From Chitinophagaceae bacterium (GTDB lineage: Bacteria; Bacteroidota; Bacteroidia; Chitinophagales; Chitinophagaceae), in the NCBI GenBank assembly GCA_024103425.1, contig JAGFIS010000029.1, positions 212,511 through 276,510 on the forward strand: DNA of 64,000 bases. Reading direction: 5' to 3'. The notes beneath the pieces were generated by a model. It ran no database searches. It had not been told where the DNA came from and saw only the letters and a program-made list of their open reading frames with translations. A program made the position numbers and the translations under genes. Within the stretch, counting starts at the first letter, position 1. Every line of letters starts with the position of its first letter. This document shows positions 16,652 through 26,542 of this stretch, piece by piece.

Positions 16652-16676
16652 CCGCTCCGTGGGCGAGACGAAGCGG
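16652..16676 (+). other. Hairpin between fecR and susC
   Basis: CCGCTCCGT and ACGAAGCGG pair over 8 of 9 positions around a 7-base loop, in an otherwise AT-rich 128-base gap. There is no T-run, so it is not a standard terminator. It could set mRNA processing or stability between regulator and transporter genes. Confidence 0.45.
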
Positions 16677-16747
16677 CGGTAGTTTTAAATTAAACAAATA
16701 AAGATTTTATAACTGCTCTATTCATTAATTAAAAACTAAACAAACTT

Positions 16748-19700
16748 ATGAATTTGTTTACTAACCGTTTTGGATGCTCACCAGAAGTGCGAGCCCAAAG
16801 AAGAGAATTAACTAAACATTTTTTAGTCATGAAGCTCACCGTTATTCTCACATTGTTCGCTTGTTTGCAGGTAAGTGCAAACGGGTACTCACAGAAAGTA
16901 ACACTACAGGTGAAAGACGCTCCCTTAGAAAACATTTTTATGAGCATTAAAGCTCAGACCGGTTACGGTTTTTTCTTCGATCAGGAATTGATGAAGCAGT
17001 CTTCTCCTGTAACGGTAGACATTAAAAATGCTGAACTCGAAACGGTCCTGAACATCTGCTTCCAGAATCAGCCACTCATGTACAGCATTGTCGGGCAGAC
17101 TATCGTAGTTAAGGAAAAACCAAAAACACTCCTGAGCGATCTGGATCCCAATGCCGTGGTTGCAGAAACTCAGTTTCAGGAAGTAACCGGAAGGGTTACA
17201 GACGAAAGCGGCCGCCCGCTGGAAGGCGTTTCTGTTTTGGTAAGGGGTACAAGAACCGGTACTTCTACAGACCAAAATGGTCATTATAAACTAAATATTG
17301 ACGACCCACAGAATGCGGTACTCGACTTCAGCATGGTTGGCTTTGAGGCTGCTTCTGTTGCAGTTCGCGGAAGAACAACAGTTAATGTCTTCCTGAGACA
17401 AAAGGTTTCGACAGAGCAGGAGGTAGTAATAACAGGTTATTACCAGTTGCCCAGAGAACGGGTGACAGGTTCTTTCTCAAGAATTGATGAGCAGCAATTG
17501 GAGAGTATTACCAGTATGAGCTTAAAGGACAAATTAGAAGGACTTGTTCCCGGGTTGTTATTTGACCCCACCTATAACAATGATCAGGATCCGTCAACCG
17601 AAAGAAGCACGGGTATCACCATCCGCGGAGCAGGTACTCTTGGCGACAGGTCTCCGTTGATTGTTGTTGATGGATTCCCTGTAATTTCATCCGATGGAGT
17701 TGATCCGTGGTCAACTATCAATCCCAACGATGTAGCTAACATCACTGTATTGAAAGATGCCGCGGCTGCATCTATCTGGGGCGCACAAGCTGCAAACGGC
17801 GTGATTGTGATTACTACCAAAAGCGGAAGCATGCAATCAGGTTCTTCCGTTGGTGTTAATATAGAATTTTTGACCAGACCCAAGCCGGATCTTTATCAGA
17901 TTCCGTTTGCTACCAGCCAGGAGGCGATTGATATTTACAAACACCTATTCTTCGAAACTGCTTTCTTCAACTCACTCACCAGTGCATACAGTATGAGTCG
18001 CTATGACTTCCCCCCCGTTATTGACGCATTGGTAAAAAGGAAAGCAGGACTCATGAATGATCAGGAACTGAAAGAAAAATTAGATCAACTCGCACAAATC
18101 GATGTACGCGACGAATTCAGCGATCTCTTTCTCAGGAGAGATAGTTATCAGAAAGCTACCATCTCATTTAACAACAGGACAAAGGACAATAATCTGAGGG
18201 CTTCGCTGATGACAATGCACAACAACAACTACAACAAGCGAAACGGCTCAAGCCAGGTAATCGGAAATATCAATAACACATTCTCACCTACAAAGTGGAT
18301 CTCACTCCAGTTCGGATTGAATATGTCGCTCCAAAACAGCGAACTGAACGGCGCCGATATCAGAGATCTTCAATACATTCCTCAGAATTCCAGAATACTC
18401 GACGACGACGGCAATTACCTGCCGATGATAAAAAACAATATTGATTTTTATTATACCGTACCAACACGAAAAAGAAGAGCTTTAGTATCACAATACGACC
18501 TGCCTTACGACTGGGATTGGAATCTGAAACGCGAGGTTGATAATATGGATATTACACAGAAGACCAGGGATATCAGGGCCAATGGTGTGATCTCCTTTAA
18601 ACCGGTGTCATGGGCAAACATTGATCTCTCTTATCAGTACCAGACCAATAACAGCCTTTACAGTAATTACATGAACGAAGAAACCTGGTATGTGCGCAAC
18701 AATGTATTAAACTACTATCGCACTGCTACTGGACAGTTCCCCATTCCTACCGGGGGTATGCTTTACGAACGCAAGAGTGATTTTGTTTCGCAAAGCGGCA
18801 GATTACAGGGTACCATCAATAAAACTTTAGGCGAACACAGCATCAAAGCTCTCGGTGGTATTGAAATGAGAAGCGACAACCGCGAAAGTATTCCCTATGG
18901 ATATTATGGTTATAATCCGCAATCTCTAACTCAAATTACCTCAATAGACTTTAATAATCGGCCTGCCGGAGCGCCATTATCGACCGGATTGGGTGTATTG
19001 CAACCGATTGCCCCCATCCCGACTTTGAGGGCTACCAGCATCAGAATAACCGGAAGAAACGACAGATTCCTTTCATACTACGGAAACGCAGGCTACACCT
19101 ATAAAGGCAAATACGATGTAACCGGAAGTATCAGAATGGATAAGACTAACCTCTATGGACGTTCTGCCTCTTACAGAGAACTGCCTCAGTGGTCGGCAGG
19201 TGTAGGTTATACTTTGTCTAATGAATCATTCTTCCACATCAAGGCAATCAGCTACCTGAAGATTCGTGCCGCTTACGGATGGAATGGTCATATCGATAAA
19301 AATGCCAGCCCTTACATAACAGCAATTCCATGGATAGACCCTATCAACCAGTCTCCATATGCTGCCGTTCTGGATGCTCCTAACCCGGGACTGACCTGGG
19401 AGAAAACCAAAAATATCAACCTTGGTATAGACTTCGCTTTGTTCGACAACCGATTGAGAGGTACAGTAGAAGTGTACAGAAAGAATTCCACAAATGTACT
19501 TGCCGACTTTGAAGTAAACCCGACCTACGGTTTCTATTACGACGGAGCCACACTTAACCAGGGTGATATCGAAAACAGAGGAACAGAAATTGAATTACAG
19601 GGCATCATTATTAACAGTAAGAAAGTAAAATGGAGATCACTCCTGAACTATTCTCACAACAAAAACAAAGTAGTCAATATCGAAGTGGCGGCCTTTAACA

Positions 19701-20446
19701 TTGCGGCAAGAGCAAACCTGTCTCAGTTCTACCCTGTGCCCGGCCAACCGATAGATTACATTGCCGTTGTTGATTTTGCAGGATATGATGATCAGGGGTT
19801 ATTTCAGGCGATGTATCACGGCAAACCCGAAAACATCCTGAACATCCCTTATGTAGGTGCTGATCTTGATGATTTGTTCATCTTCGCTGGGCAAAGATCG
19901 CCTAAACACTTTGGCTCATGGATTAATAATATCTCTTTCGCCAACTTCGAACTGTCTGCCCGAATGCTTTACAGCTTCGGTCATAAAGTTTTGGGCGATG
20001 CTCCTCCAAGAAATACTTTGTATTACATCCAGCTGCCATCCAGCTTCTTCACCTTTTTACCGGGATTAATGGTCGACAGGTGGAAGTCTCCGGCTGATAA
20101 TGCAACTGCTGCGATGTACGGAATTGACACGAGGGTAACCAACTATACTGCTACAATTACGAGTGATATTCTCTCGGAGTACAACACAAGAAACCTTCTG
20201 AATGCCGGCCATATCAGACTGCAAAGCATCAGCCTTACTTACAGAGTGCCGCACAAGGTGCTGGGTAAGACTATGAAGAGCGCGAGCGTAATGCTGCAGG
20301 CAAGAAATCTGGGCCCCATCTACAGAGTTAACAAACAGGGAGTAGATCCGATGTTCCCTAAGTACAGTGGTTCTCTCTACGCAGCCTACTTTAATACAAT
20401 CAGGTCAAGACCCGATTATTCAATAACCTTTAAAGTAGATCTGTAA
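16748..20446 (+). CDS. SusC/RagA-family TonB-linked outer membrane protein with STN domain
   Basis: A 1232-residue TonB-dependent transporter. After an extended N-terminus and signal sequence (core MKLTVILTLFACLQVSANGY, starting at residue 28), it has an STN signalling domain (about 51-122), a carboxypeptidase-regulatory-like domain (about 146-217), a plug (about 235-360, with IWGAQAANGVIVITTKSG) and a large beta-barrel. The STN domain fits signalling to the adjacent FecR and sigma factor. The plug opens with ITGYYQLPRERVTGSFS, which differs from the common SusC form. The substrate is not evident; no glycosidase is in the locus. Confidence 0.93.
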   Translation: MNLFTNRFGCSPEVRAQRRELTKHFLVMKLTVILTLFACLQVSANGYSQKVTLQVKDAPLENIFMSIKAQTGYGFFFDQELMKQSSPVTVDIKNAELETVLNICFQNQPLMYSIVGQTIVVKEKPKTLLSDLDPNAVVAETQFQEVTGRVTDESGRPLEGVSVLVRGTRTGTSTDQNGHYKLNIDDPQNAVLDFSMVGFEAASVAVRGRTTVNVFLRQKVSTEQEVVITGYYQLPRERVTGSFSRIDEQQLESITSMSLKDKLEGLVPGLLFDPTYNNDQDPSTERSTGITIRGAGTLGDRSPLIVVDGFPVISSDGVDPWSTINPNDVANITVLKDAAAASIWGAQAANGVIVITTKSGSMQSGSSVGVNIEFLTRPKPDLYQIPFATSQEAIDIYKHLFFETAFFNSLTSAYSMSRYDFPPVIDALVKRKAGLMNDQELKEKLDQLAQIDVRDEFSDLFLRRDSYQKATISFNNRTKDNNLRASLMTMHNNNYNKRNGSSQVIGNINNTFSPTKWISLQFGLNMSLQNSELNGADIRDLQYIPQNSRILDDDGNYLPMIKNNIDFYYTVPTRKRRALVSQYDLPYDWDWNLKREVDNMDITQKTRDIRANGVISFKPVSWANIDLSYQYQTNNSLYSNYMNEETWYVRNNVLNYYRTATGQFPIPTGGMLYERKSDFVSQSGRLQGTINKTLGEHSIKALGGIEMRSDNRESIPYGYYGYNPQSLTQITSIDFNNRPAGAPLSTGLGVLQPIAPIPTLRATSIRITGRNDRFLSYYGNAGYTYKGKYDVTGSIRMDKTNLYGRSASYRELPQWSAGVGYTLSNESFFHIKAISYLKIRAAYGWNGHIDKNASPYITAIPWIDPINQSPYAAVLDAPNPGLTWEKTKNINLGIDFALFDNRLRGTVEVYRKNSTNVLADFEVNPTYGFYYDGATLNQGDIENRGTEIELQGIIINSKKVKWRSLLNYSHNKNKVVNIEVAAFNIAARANLSQFYPVPGQPIDYIAVVDFAGYDDQGLFQAMYHGKPENILNIPYVGADLDDLFIFAGQRSPKHFGSWINNISFANFELSARMLYSFGHKVLGDAPPRNTLYYIQLPSSFFTFLPGLMVDRWKSPADNATAAMYGIDTRVTNYTATITSDILSEYNTRNLLNAGHIRLQSISLTYRVPHKVLGKTMKSASVMLQARNLGPIYRVNKQGVDPMFPKYSGSLYAAYFNTIRSRPDYSITFKVDL

Positions 20447-20476
20447 ACCAAGTTTTAATTCATTAATTCTATAGAT

Positions 20477-21931
20477 ATGAAAAAGATACTTTTTATACTG
20501 ATTGCAATAGCAGTTTCTGCGAGTTCCTGCGAAAAGAAATTTCTCGATACGCTTCCAAAAGGACTCGTAATTGCCCAAACAACCAACGACTTTCGTGCAC
20601 TGCTCGATAATGCAGATACAAGATATACCTACAACCTTTCACAGATGTCGGGCTATGTGGATGTGGTATCCGACGATTCTCAAATGGATTCCGCATGGTA
20701 CGACTGGGATCGCAACAGGCTCCACGCCAAAAATCTCTACGCTTTTGAAAAAGATGTTTGGCTGCCTGATGGTGCTGCAGACGATGATGTATGGAAGCAG
20801 AACTATTATCTGAATACGTTAACAAGCAATATTCTCGAAGAAATTCATATTGCTACAGATAATCCCAAACTTCAAAAGCAGTTAATTGCCGAAGCAAAAG
20901 TGCACAGAGCATTCGCTTATCTCACGTTAGTGAATATTTATGCAAAACACTACAACAGCAGTACCGCAGCCACCGATCTAGGTGTACCCATCGTAAAGAA
21001 TCCGGTGTCGCTACCCAAACTCTACAGAAAACCGGTACAGGAAGTGTACGACTTCATACTCTCTGAACTGGAAAGTGCAGTAGCCGACCTTCCGGATAAA
21101 GTTGACAAACTGTATTCTCATCGACCGACTAAAGCTTCGACATACGCCATCCTGGCCCGTACTTATCTCTATATGGGTAATTACGAAAAAGCTTTAGAGA
21201 ATGCAAATAAGAGCCTTGCCATCCAAAACTTCCTGTACGATTATAACGAGATCTATACCGGTACTCCTAGGCCGGACGGCGTAGTCAAACTGTCGCGCAC
21301 CACTGACGATGAGATGCTGCTGCATAAGACTTCGGTAAAAAGTGCAAGAGTAACCGATTACTACATGCTCGACTCTACATCATTTGATAACCTCTACAGC
21401 GGCTTCCAGGTGATAGACGAAGACTCCACCGTAAACTTTGATCTGAGAAGGCTGTTGTGGTTCCAGGGGATCAACCTTAAAGGAAAGATGACTGCCGAGA
21501 GAGCCAAGTACGTCTTCCCAAGGAATCGTTATGGCCTGGATAACGCGGCAGTAGATTACATCCCGATCTCAACCCCTGAAATGTACCTCACCAGAGCCGA
21601 ATGTAACGCACGCTTAGGTAACCTGCAACTGGCAATGGACGATGTGAACAAAATCAGGATGAACAGGTATAAAACAGGTACTTACACTCCTATGAGCCCA
21701 ACCAATCAAAGTGCAGTACTTAGCGAGGTGCTGCTCGAAAGAAGAAGAGAGCTGTATGGTAAAGAGCTGAGATTATTTGATATTAAAAGGCTTGGTTTAG
21801 GGGTAACCCACCTGATGCCGGGCACAAATAACCCAGGGTTCAGTGTACCTGCAAATGATCCAAAACTCGTTTGGCCTATTTTCTATCACAACATCGAACT
21901 CAACCCTGAAATAGAACAAAACCCAAGATAA
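20477..21931 (+). CDS. RagB/SusD family nutrient-binding lipoprotein
   Basis: A 484-residue outer-membrane lipoprotein forming the lid over the SusC channel. It has a lipobox with Cys18 (MKKILFILIAIAVSASSC), the N-terminal FLDTLPKG segment, TPR-like helices (YAILARTYLYMGNYEKALEN) and the C-terminal SusD signature (RAECNARLGN, LLERRRELYGKELRLFDIKR). It follows susC by 30 bases in the same operon. Confidence 0.93.
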   Translation: MKKILFILIAIAVSASSCEKKFLDTLPKGLVIAQTTNDFRALLDNADTRYTYNLSQMSGYVDVVSDDSQMDSAWYDWDRNRLHAKNLYAFEKDVWLPDGAADDDVWKQNYYLNTLTSNILEEIHIATDNPKLQKQLIAEAKVHRAFAYLTLVNIYAKHYNSSTAATDLGVPIVKNPVSLPKLYRKPVQEVYDFILSELESAVADLPDKVDKLYSHRPTKASTYAILARTYLYMGNYEKALENANKSLAIQNFLYDYNEIYTGTPRPDGVVKLSRTTDDEMLLHKTSVKSARVTDYYMLDSTSFDNLYSGFQVIDEDSTVNFDLRRLLWFQGINLKGKMTAERAKYVFPRNRYGLDNAAVDYIPISTPEMYLTRAECNARLGNLQLAMDDVNKIRMNRYKTGTYTPMSPTNQSAVLSEVLLERRRELYGKELRLFDIKRLGLGVTHLMPGTNNPGFSVPANDPKLVWPIFYHNIELNPEIEQNPR

Positions 21932-21934
21932 AAA

Positions 21935-21975
21935 AGAAGCTATAGGATCTTTTTTCCTGTGGTCCTGTAGCTTTT
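21935..21975 (+). terminator. Partial terminator between susD and the thioredoxin-like gene
   Basis: AAGCTATAGGA (21937-21947) pairs with TCCTGTAGCTT (21963-21973) with one G-U pair, around a T-rich loop, followed by a short weak T tail. Its place just after susD suggests that it lowers expression of the genes behind it rather than ending the operon fully. Confidence 0.5.
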
Positions 21976-21989
21976 AAATAACATAACCA

Positions 21990-23456
21990 ATGAAATTAAA
22001 AAGAAACGCTTCCTTAGCTGCAATACTCCTTTCGGGGATTATCCTGCTGGCAGGATGTACCGCAACAAAAAATAAGGGAATTGTCAATAACACAATCCTC
22101 ACAGGCCATATTGACGGCGTAAAAGATCCATATTTCCAATTCAACTACGATCTTTATTCACTTCTAGAGGCCAGCAAAAAAGAAAATATTGATATCGACG
22201 AAGAGGGCAATTTCAGGATTGATCTGTCGCTGAAATCTCCGCTGAAAGGGAATCTGTATTTCGGCAGAGATATCATTCGCGGGCTTGGTCATAACAAGAA
22301 TATCTACATCTACCTGGAGCCCGGGGATAGTGTACACGTTACTGCCAATGTCGATTTCTTTCAGGACACTGCCATCATAGAAAAAACACTCGGTTTCTCA
22401 GGAAAGGGTGCTGTTAATAATCGCTTTGTAAACGACGCAGATTTTGCATTTAATTCTTACCCGCAGTTAAGAGACAACAACTATGGGTTTATCCTAACAC
22501 TCTCTCCCGATGAATACAAGAGAAATGCCGACAGCATCAGAGATGAACAGATCCGGTATGTCAGCAAGTATTACGATACTGCTCACATTTCGCCAAGGCT
22601 GAAAGAAATTTTCATTGAAGAATCCGAGAATCTGGCTTCAGCGAGAAAGATTAACTATCCTTCAGGTAAGAAGAGTTTCAGCCAGGGGAAAGAAGTTGAC
22701 CTGCCTGCAGATTATTACAACTTCATGGATAATATCCATATCAAATCAGATCTCGAAAATGCCGGCGTACCTTATTTAAGGTTTACTCATTTCTATTTGA
22801 CCAATAAATACAAACTGGCACAGAAGAATGGCTTTACGGGGGATTATATTTCTTTCTTAGACAATCAGCTTCCAAAAAGGGCCAGATATGTCTATATGGC
22901 TTATTCGTTAAGACAGGACTTCAGGCCGGAAATATTCAACCAGTTCGGTAAAGGATCTCCTTTCAAGGATATTAAGAAGATTGTACAGGAACGCTATGGT
23001 TATCTCGCCGATATGCTGCCCGGCAAACCTGCAGTACAAGTAGTGTTTGAGGATATCAACAAAGAAAAAATCAAATCAGGACCGTACTTCGAAGGGAAAT
23101 ATGTTTATATAGACTTCTGGGCTACCTGGTGCAAACCGTGTATTGCCGAAATACCTGATTTAGTAAAACTGGAGAAAGAATATGAGGGTAAGAATATTGA
23201 ATTTGTCAGTGTGTCTTTTGACGATGGCAGGCCCGAGTGGGAGGAGTATCTCGAAAAAGAAAAGTTGACCGGAACCCAGTTTTGGATGGATGCCAAAAAC
23301 AAGGCTCTCTACAAACGCCAATTTAATATTCAGTTGATTCCGCGCTTCATTCTTCTCGACACCGAAGGAAAGATAGTAAATGCGGATGCCCCGCGGCCTT
23401 CCAGTGGTAAACAAATAAGAAATCTTCTGGACCAAACATTAAGCAAGGGAAGTTAG
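21990..23456 (+). CDS. TlpA-like thioredoxin-fold lipoprotein
   Basis: A 488-residue exported protein with a lipobox (ILLAGC, Cys23), a long N-terminal region of DUF4369-like character (about 35-340), and a C-terminal thioredoxin domain with FWATWCKPC. The redox cysteines are Cys381 and Cys384. The cis-Pro region QLIPRFILLDTEG is also present. It is probably a thiol-disulfide oxidoreductase facing the periplasm. Genes of this type are frequent next to SusCD pairs in this phylum, but their role there is not settled. It lies 58 bases after susD, beyond a weak terminator, and 6 bases before the next gene. Confidence 0.87.
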   Translation: MKLKRNASLAAILLSGIILLAGCTATKNKGIVNNTILTGHIDGVKDPYFQFNYDLYSLLEASKKENIDIDEEGNFRIDLSLKSPLKGNLYFGRDIIRGLGHNKNIYIYLEPGDSVHVTANVDFFQDTAIIEKTLGFSGKGAVNNRFVNDADFAFNSYPQLRDNNYGFILTLSPDEYKRNADSIRDEQIRYVSKYYDTAHISPRLKEIFIEESENLASARKINYPSGKKSFSQGKEVDLPADYYNFMDNIHIKSDLENAGVPYLRFTHFYLTNKYKLAQKNGFTGDYISFLDNQLPKRARYVYMAYSLRQDFRPEIFNQFGKGSPFKDIKKIVQERYGYLADMLPGKPAVQVVFEDINKEKIKSGPYFEGKYVYIDFWATWCKPCIAEIPDLVKLEKEYEGKNIEFVSVSFDDGRPEWEEYLEKEKLTGTQFWMDAKNKALYKRQFNIQLIPRFILLDTEGKIVNADAPRPSSGKQIRNLLDQTLSKGS

Positions 23457-23462
23457 AAACGC

Positions 23463-24551
23463 ATGAAGAATATGATACTAATATGGATGTTGGGACTATT
23501 CAGTACTACTTTAGCCGGGCAAACTAAAGTGGAAAATGAATCCTACTTCAAGAAGTTTCTGAATTCGTCTAAAGAGAAAAGTCTGATTATTTTGGGCGAG
23601 AATCATGCATCCAAAGCCAGTTCGACGCTCTATCCGTTTTTTGTTGAGCAATTGAATAAGCAAACAGGGCTAACCTCGCTCCTGGTGGAATTCGGACCTG
23701 CAGAGGCCTATTTCTACAACAAATTCCTGGAGACAGGAAATGAAAAACATCTGAACTACACGCTCTACGCCGGTGCTATCCGCGAATGGAGAGAGGCATG
23801 GAAAGAACTCTACGAATACAATAAAACATTGGCCAAGCCTCTTAAGGTTATAGGGATTGATTTCGACCGTACCCGTACAATGGCCTACGCTATCTACAGT
23901 ATCTTTCTGAATTATAAGGACAGGCCTGCATTTATAGAAACCCTGATGAAAGAAATCAGCAGCCCTGATTTTTACAACAGCTATACCATCGGTTATCCTA
24001 ATGCAAAAGACATCGCATGGGCCAATAAGACCAAAGATTTGCTCCGTAACAATATCGATGCTCTGAAGGATCTCCTTTCAGAAAAAGATATGCACGTAAT
24101 GTCTGAAATCCTTAAGAATAAAGCCGTGAACTATGCTGAAGGCAGAGAAGAAGCTATTGCTGAGAACACAAAGAGAATTATCCTAGAGTCGGATGACACA
24201 GATTTCTTCCTGCTGGTTGGCAGAAACCACGCCTATATTAAAGATCTGTTTACAGATAATATCCGTCTGGCACAGGCATTGAAGGAAGATGCGCATATAA
24301 AAGTACTCACCGGAGTTATTCTTTATGAAAACTCTGATTTCAGTGCCAACAAAGACAAACCGCTATTGCTGTTTGAGATCAGCAAAAAAGATCCCTGGAA
24401 AGAGTACTACACTGAATTGAGTAAAAAAGCAAAAGGCGAGTTTACTATAGTACCGTTCAGGAAAAAACTGTCGCCGCTGACGGAGTATTTAGATTATGTG
24501 CTTATTGCCAGAGATCAGGTGCGCTTCACATTATTAAATCCTAAATCATAA
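23463..24551 (+). CDS. Secreted EreA/ChaN-like protein of unknown function
   Basis: A 362-residue protein with a signal peptide (MKNMILIWMLGLFSTTLAGQ). Motifs recall the erythromycin esterase/ChaN/TIKI superfamily: IILGENHASKAS (GE..H), LLVEFGPAEAYFYN, KVIGIDFDRTR and LLVGRNHAYIKDL. These carry the acidic and His residues that line the active site in that group. The assignment is from motifs only; the substrate could be an ester or peptide, and macrolide resistance should not be assumed. It is probably co-transcribed with the thioredoxin-like gene (6-base gap), so it likely belongs to the SusCD locus. Confidence 0.6.
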   Translation: MKNMILIWMLGLFSTTLAGQTKVENESYFKKFLNSSKEKSLIILGENHASKASSTLYPFFVEQLNKQTGLTSLLVEFGPAEAYFYNKFLETGNEKHLNYTLYAGAIREWREAWKELYEYNKTLAKPLKVIGIDFDRTRTMAYAIYSIFLNYKDRPAFIETLMKEISSPDFYNSYTIGYPNAKDIAWANKTKDLLRNNIDALKDLLSEKDMHVMSEILKNKAVNYAEGREEAIAENTKRIILESDDTDFFLLVGRNHAYIKDLFTDNIRLAQALKEDAHIKVLTGVILYENSDFSANKDKPLLLFEISKKDPWKEYYTELSKKAKGEFTIVPFRKKLSPLTEYLDYVLIARDQVRFTLLNPKS

Positions 24552-24610
24552 TCAAATCATGATAAACTCTTAAACATTTCTCATGTTTAATTTTCGGCTT
24601 GAATTACAAA

Positions 24611-24634
24611 GTGGGGCTGTTTTTACAGCCCCAC
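24611..24634. terminator. Bidirectional terminator hairpin
   Basis: GTGGGGCTGT-TTTT-ACAGCCCCAC is a perfect 10-base stem between the converging EreA-like gene and the acyl-CoA ligase gene. Tails on both sides are only moderately T-rich, but the placement and stem strength fit a shared terminator. Confidence 0.75.
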
Positions 24635-24696
24635 TCTATTTTCATCAACCCTATAAAGAATAAATGTGAACTCTATTTGATAACCGAAAGAGATGA

Positions 24697-26355
24697 CTAG
24701 ATTTCTTTAGCCTCCAGCTTTTTCCTGATCAGTTTTTTATCGATCTTCCCGACACTAGTCTTCGGGATTTCTGCTATGACTTTAATCTCGTCCGGAACAG
24801 CCCACTTGCTCAGATGACCTGAATTTACAAAGTGCTCTAAATGCTTTTTCAGATCATCAGCTGTTACCTGAGCCCCGTCAGCTAAGACTACCAGGGCCAG
24901 CGGGCGCTCATCCCATTTGGGATCAGGAACACCAACCACTGCTGATTCCTTAACCCCGGTATAAGCAGAAATAATACTTTCTAAAGCCAAAGATGAAATC
25001 CACTCTCCGCCCGATTTAATAACATCCTTCTTTCGATCTACAATCACTACCGTTCCGTTAGGCTCTACATAGGCCATATCACCGGTGTGCATATAACCAC
25101 CCTTCCACAGTTCTTCGCTGCGTTCTTCCTCTTTATAATAAGTCTGCGTAAGCCACGGAGCGCGGACAACAATTTCACCAATCGACTTACCATCAAAAGG
25201 CAGGAAATTTCCGTCATCATCAGCGATCTTCAGATCGACGAAAAGCACCGGTCTTCCGGTCTTGATGCGCTCTTCCACCTGCTGGTCAATCGTCATTCCT
25301 TCTCTGGCTGCCGTCGACAGATAAGGAAGTGTCAGGACAGGGCAGGTCTCCGACATTCCATAACCCGCTATAATATCGATGCCCATCTCCATTGCGCCTT
25401 TTGCCAGGCCTTTGGGCAGTGCAGATCCGCCGATAATGACTCTGAAGAAAGAAACATCCAGCTGTCTCACTTTCGGGTTGTTCACCAACATTCCCAGGAT
25501 TGTCGGCACACAGTGCGAGAAAGTGACCCTGTGTCCCAGAATCAGCTTCATCAACATCTCGGGTTCGTACGGCCCGGGATACACCTGTTTCATCCCCAGC
25601 ATAGTAGCCAGGTAAGGCATCCCCCATGCATGTACGTGGAACATCGGAGTCAGCGGCATGTACACGTCTGTTGATTTCACCCTTACCGGTGAATCAATAG
25701 CACTCACCGCTGTTGCCAGGCCTATCGTATGCAGGAACAACTGTCGATGCGAGAAGCAAACTCCTTTGGGCAATCCGGTGGTACCTGTAGTGTAGAACAG
25801 GGTTGCCATGGTATTCTCATCAAAATCAGGAAAATCGTATTCGTCAGATTCTTTGGAAATCAGGTCTTCATACTCACCAAAGAGATAATCAGCATTTTCG
25901 GGCATGGCCTCATCGTCCTTAAGCAGCACATACTTCTCAACAGTCTGCAGAGCAGGCCTCAGCGCTGTTACAAGGGGAACAAATGTTTTGTGAAAAAACA
26001 AAACCTTGTCTTCTGCGTGGTTCATAGTGTAGCCCGCCTGTTCAGGCGACAGACGATAATTGATGGTATGCATTACGGCTCCAATCATCGGTACTGCGAA
26101 ATAGAGCTCCAGGTAGCGGTGGCTGTCGAACTCAATGATGCCGATTACATCACCTTCTTTCACCCCCATCGACTTCAGTGCATTGGCCAGCTTACAAATT
26201 CTTTTATTGAGATCGCGATAATTCATCTGAACCAGATCGCGGTAATGAATCGCTCTGTCCGGTTCGTATTTCAGCGACTGTTCGAGAATTGATTTAATGA
26301 GCATTGGCGGATCGTAAGCAGATCTAGTAGGCTTTATTAGTCGTGATGTAACCAT
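24697..26355 (-). CDS. Long-chain fatty acid--CoA ligase (AMP-binding enzyme)
   Basis: A 552-residue member of the adenylate-forming family that activates fatty acids as acyl-AMP and then acyl-CoA. The ATP loop YTTGTTGLPKG lies at 188-198. GYGMSETCP, YMHTGDMAY and DRKKDVIKSGGEW follow in order, and the catalytic lysine of the C-terminal lid is in KTSVGKIDKK. The medium/long-chain acyl-CoA ligase subfamily (FadD3/AlkK-like) fits best by overall look. It is a monocistronic gene on the minus strand. Exact chain-length preference is unknown. Confidence 0.9.
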   Translation of the reverse strand: MVTSRLIKPTRSAYDPPMLIKSILEQSLKYEPDRAIHYRDLVQMNYRDLNKRICKLANALKSMGVKEGDVIGIIEFDSHRYLELYFAVPMIGAVMHTINYRLSPEQAGYTMNHAEDKVLFFHKTFVPLVTALRPALQTVEKYVLLKDDEAMPENADYLFGEYEDLISKESDEYDFPDFDENTMATLFYTTGTTGLPKGVCFSHRQLFLHTIGLATAVSAIDSPVRVKSTDVYMPLTPMFHVHAWGMPYLATMLGMKQVYPGPYEPEMLMKLILGHRVTFSHCVPTILGMLVNNPKVRQLDVSFFRVIIGGSALPKGLAKGAMEMGIDIIAGYGMSETCPVLTLPYLSTAAREGMTIDQQVEERIKTGRPVLFVDLKIADDDGNFLPFDGKSIGEIVVRAPWLTQTYYKEEERSEELWKGGYMHTGDMAYVEPNGTVVIVDRKKDVIKSGGEWISSLALESIISAYTGVKESAVVGVPDPKWDERPLALVVLADGAQVTADDLKKHLEHFVNSGHLSKWAVPDEIKVIAEIPKTSVGKIDKKLIRKKLEAKEI

Positions 26356-26483
26356 TTCAACAAAGTTTTGAAATTAAAAAAATGCGTCTTAAAGATAATA
26401 AACTTCTGATGTCCGTCTCTTCGCTTTTTTTAGCAATTTCTTAGCCTCGTCCACAACCCGGAAGGAAACTGAATTTTCTAAGC

Positions 26484-26517
26484 AAAAAAAGTAACTCCGG
26501 CGAACTTTGCCGGAGTT
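26484..26517 (-). terminator. Intrinsic terminator of the S8-family gene
   Basis: AACTCCGGC and GCCGGAGTT (26493-26517) form a perfect 9-base stem with a 7-base loop. On the minus strand it is followed by a run of T residues (A-run at 26484-26490 on the given strand). It lies 26 bases after the stop of the S8-family gene. Confidence 0.85.
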
Positions 26518-26542
26518 GCTTTGCTATTAACTGTTCAGTCAA

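Noticed and set aside
16652..16676. Hairpin after fecR as an intrinsic terminator
   Set aside because: No T-run follows the stem, so it was recorded only as a hairpin of unknown role.
23463..24551. Calling the EreA/ChaN-like protein a macrolide-resistance enzyme
   Set aside because: Only superfamily motifs are visible, and its SusCD-linked context argues against a resistance role.
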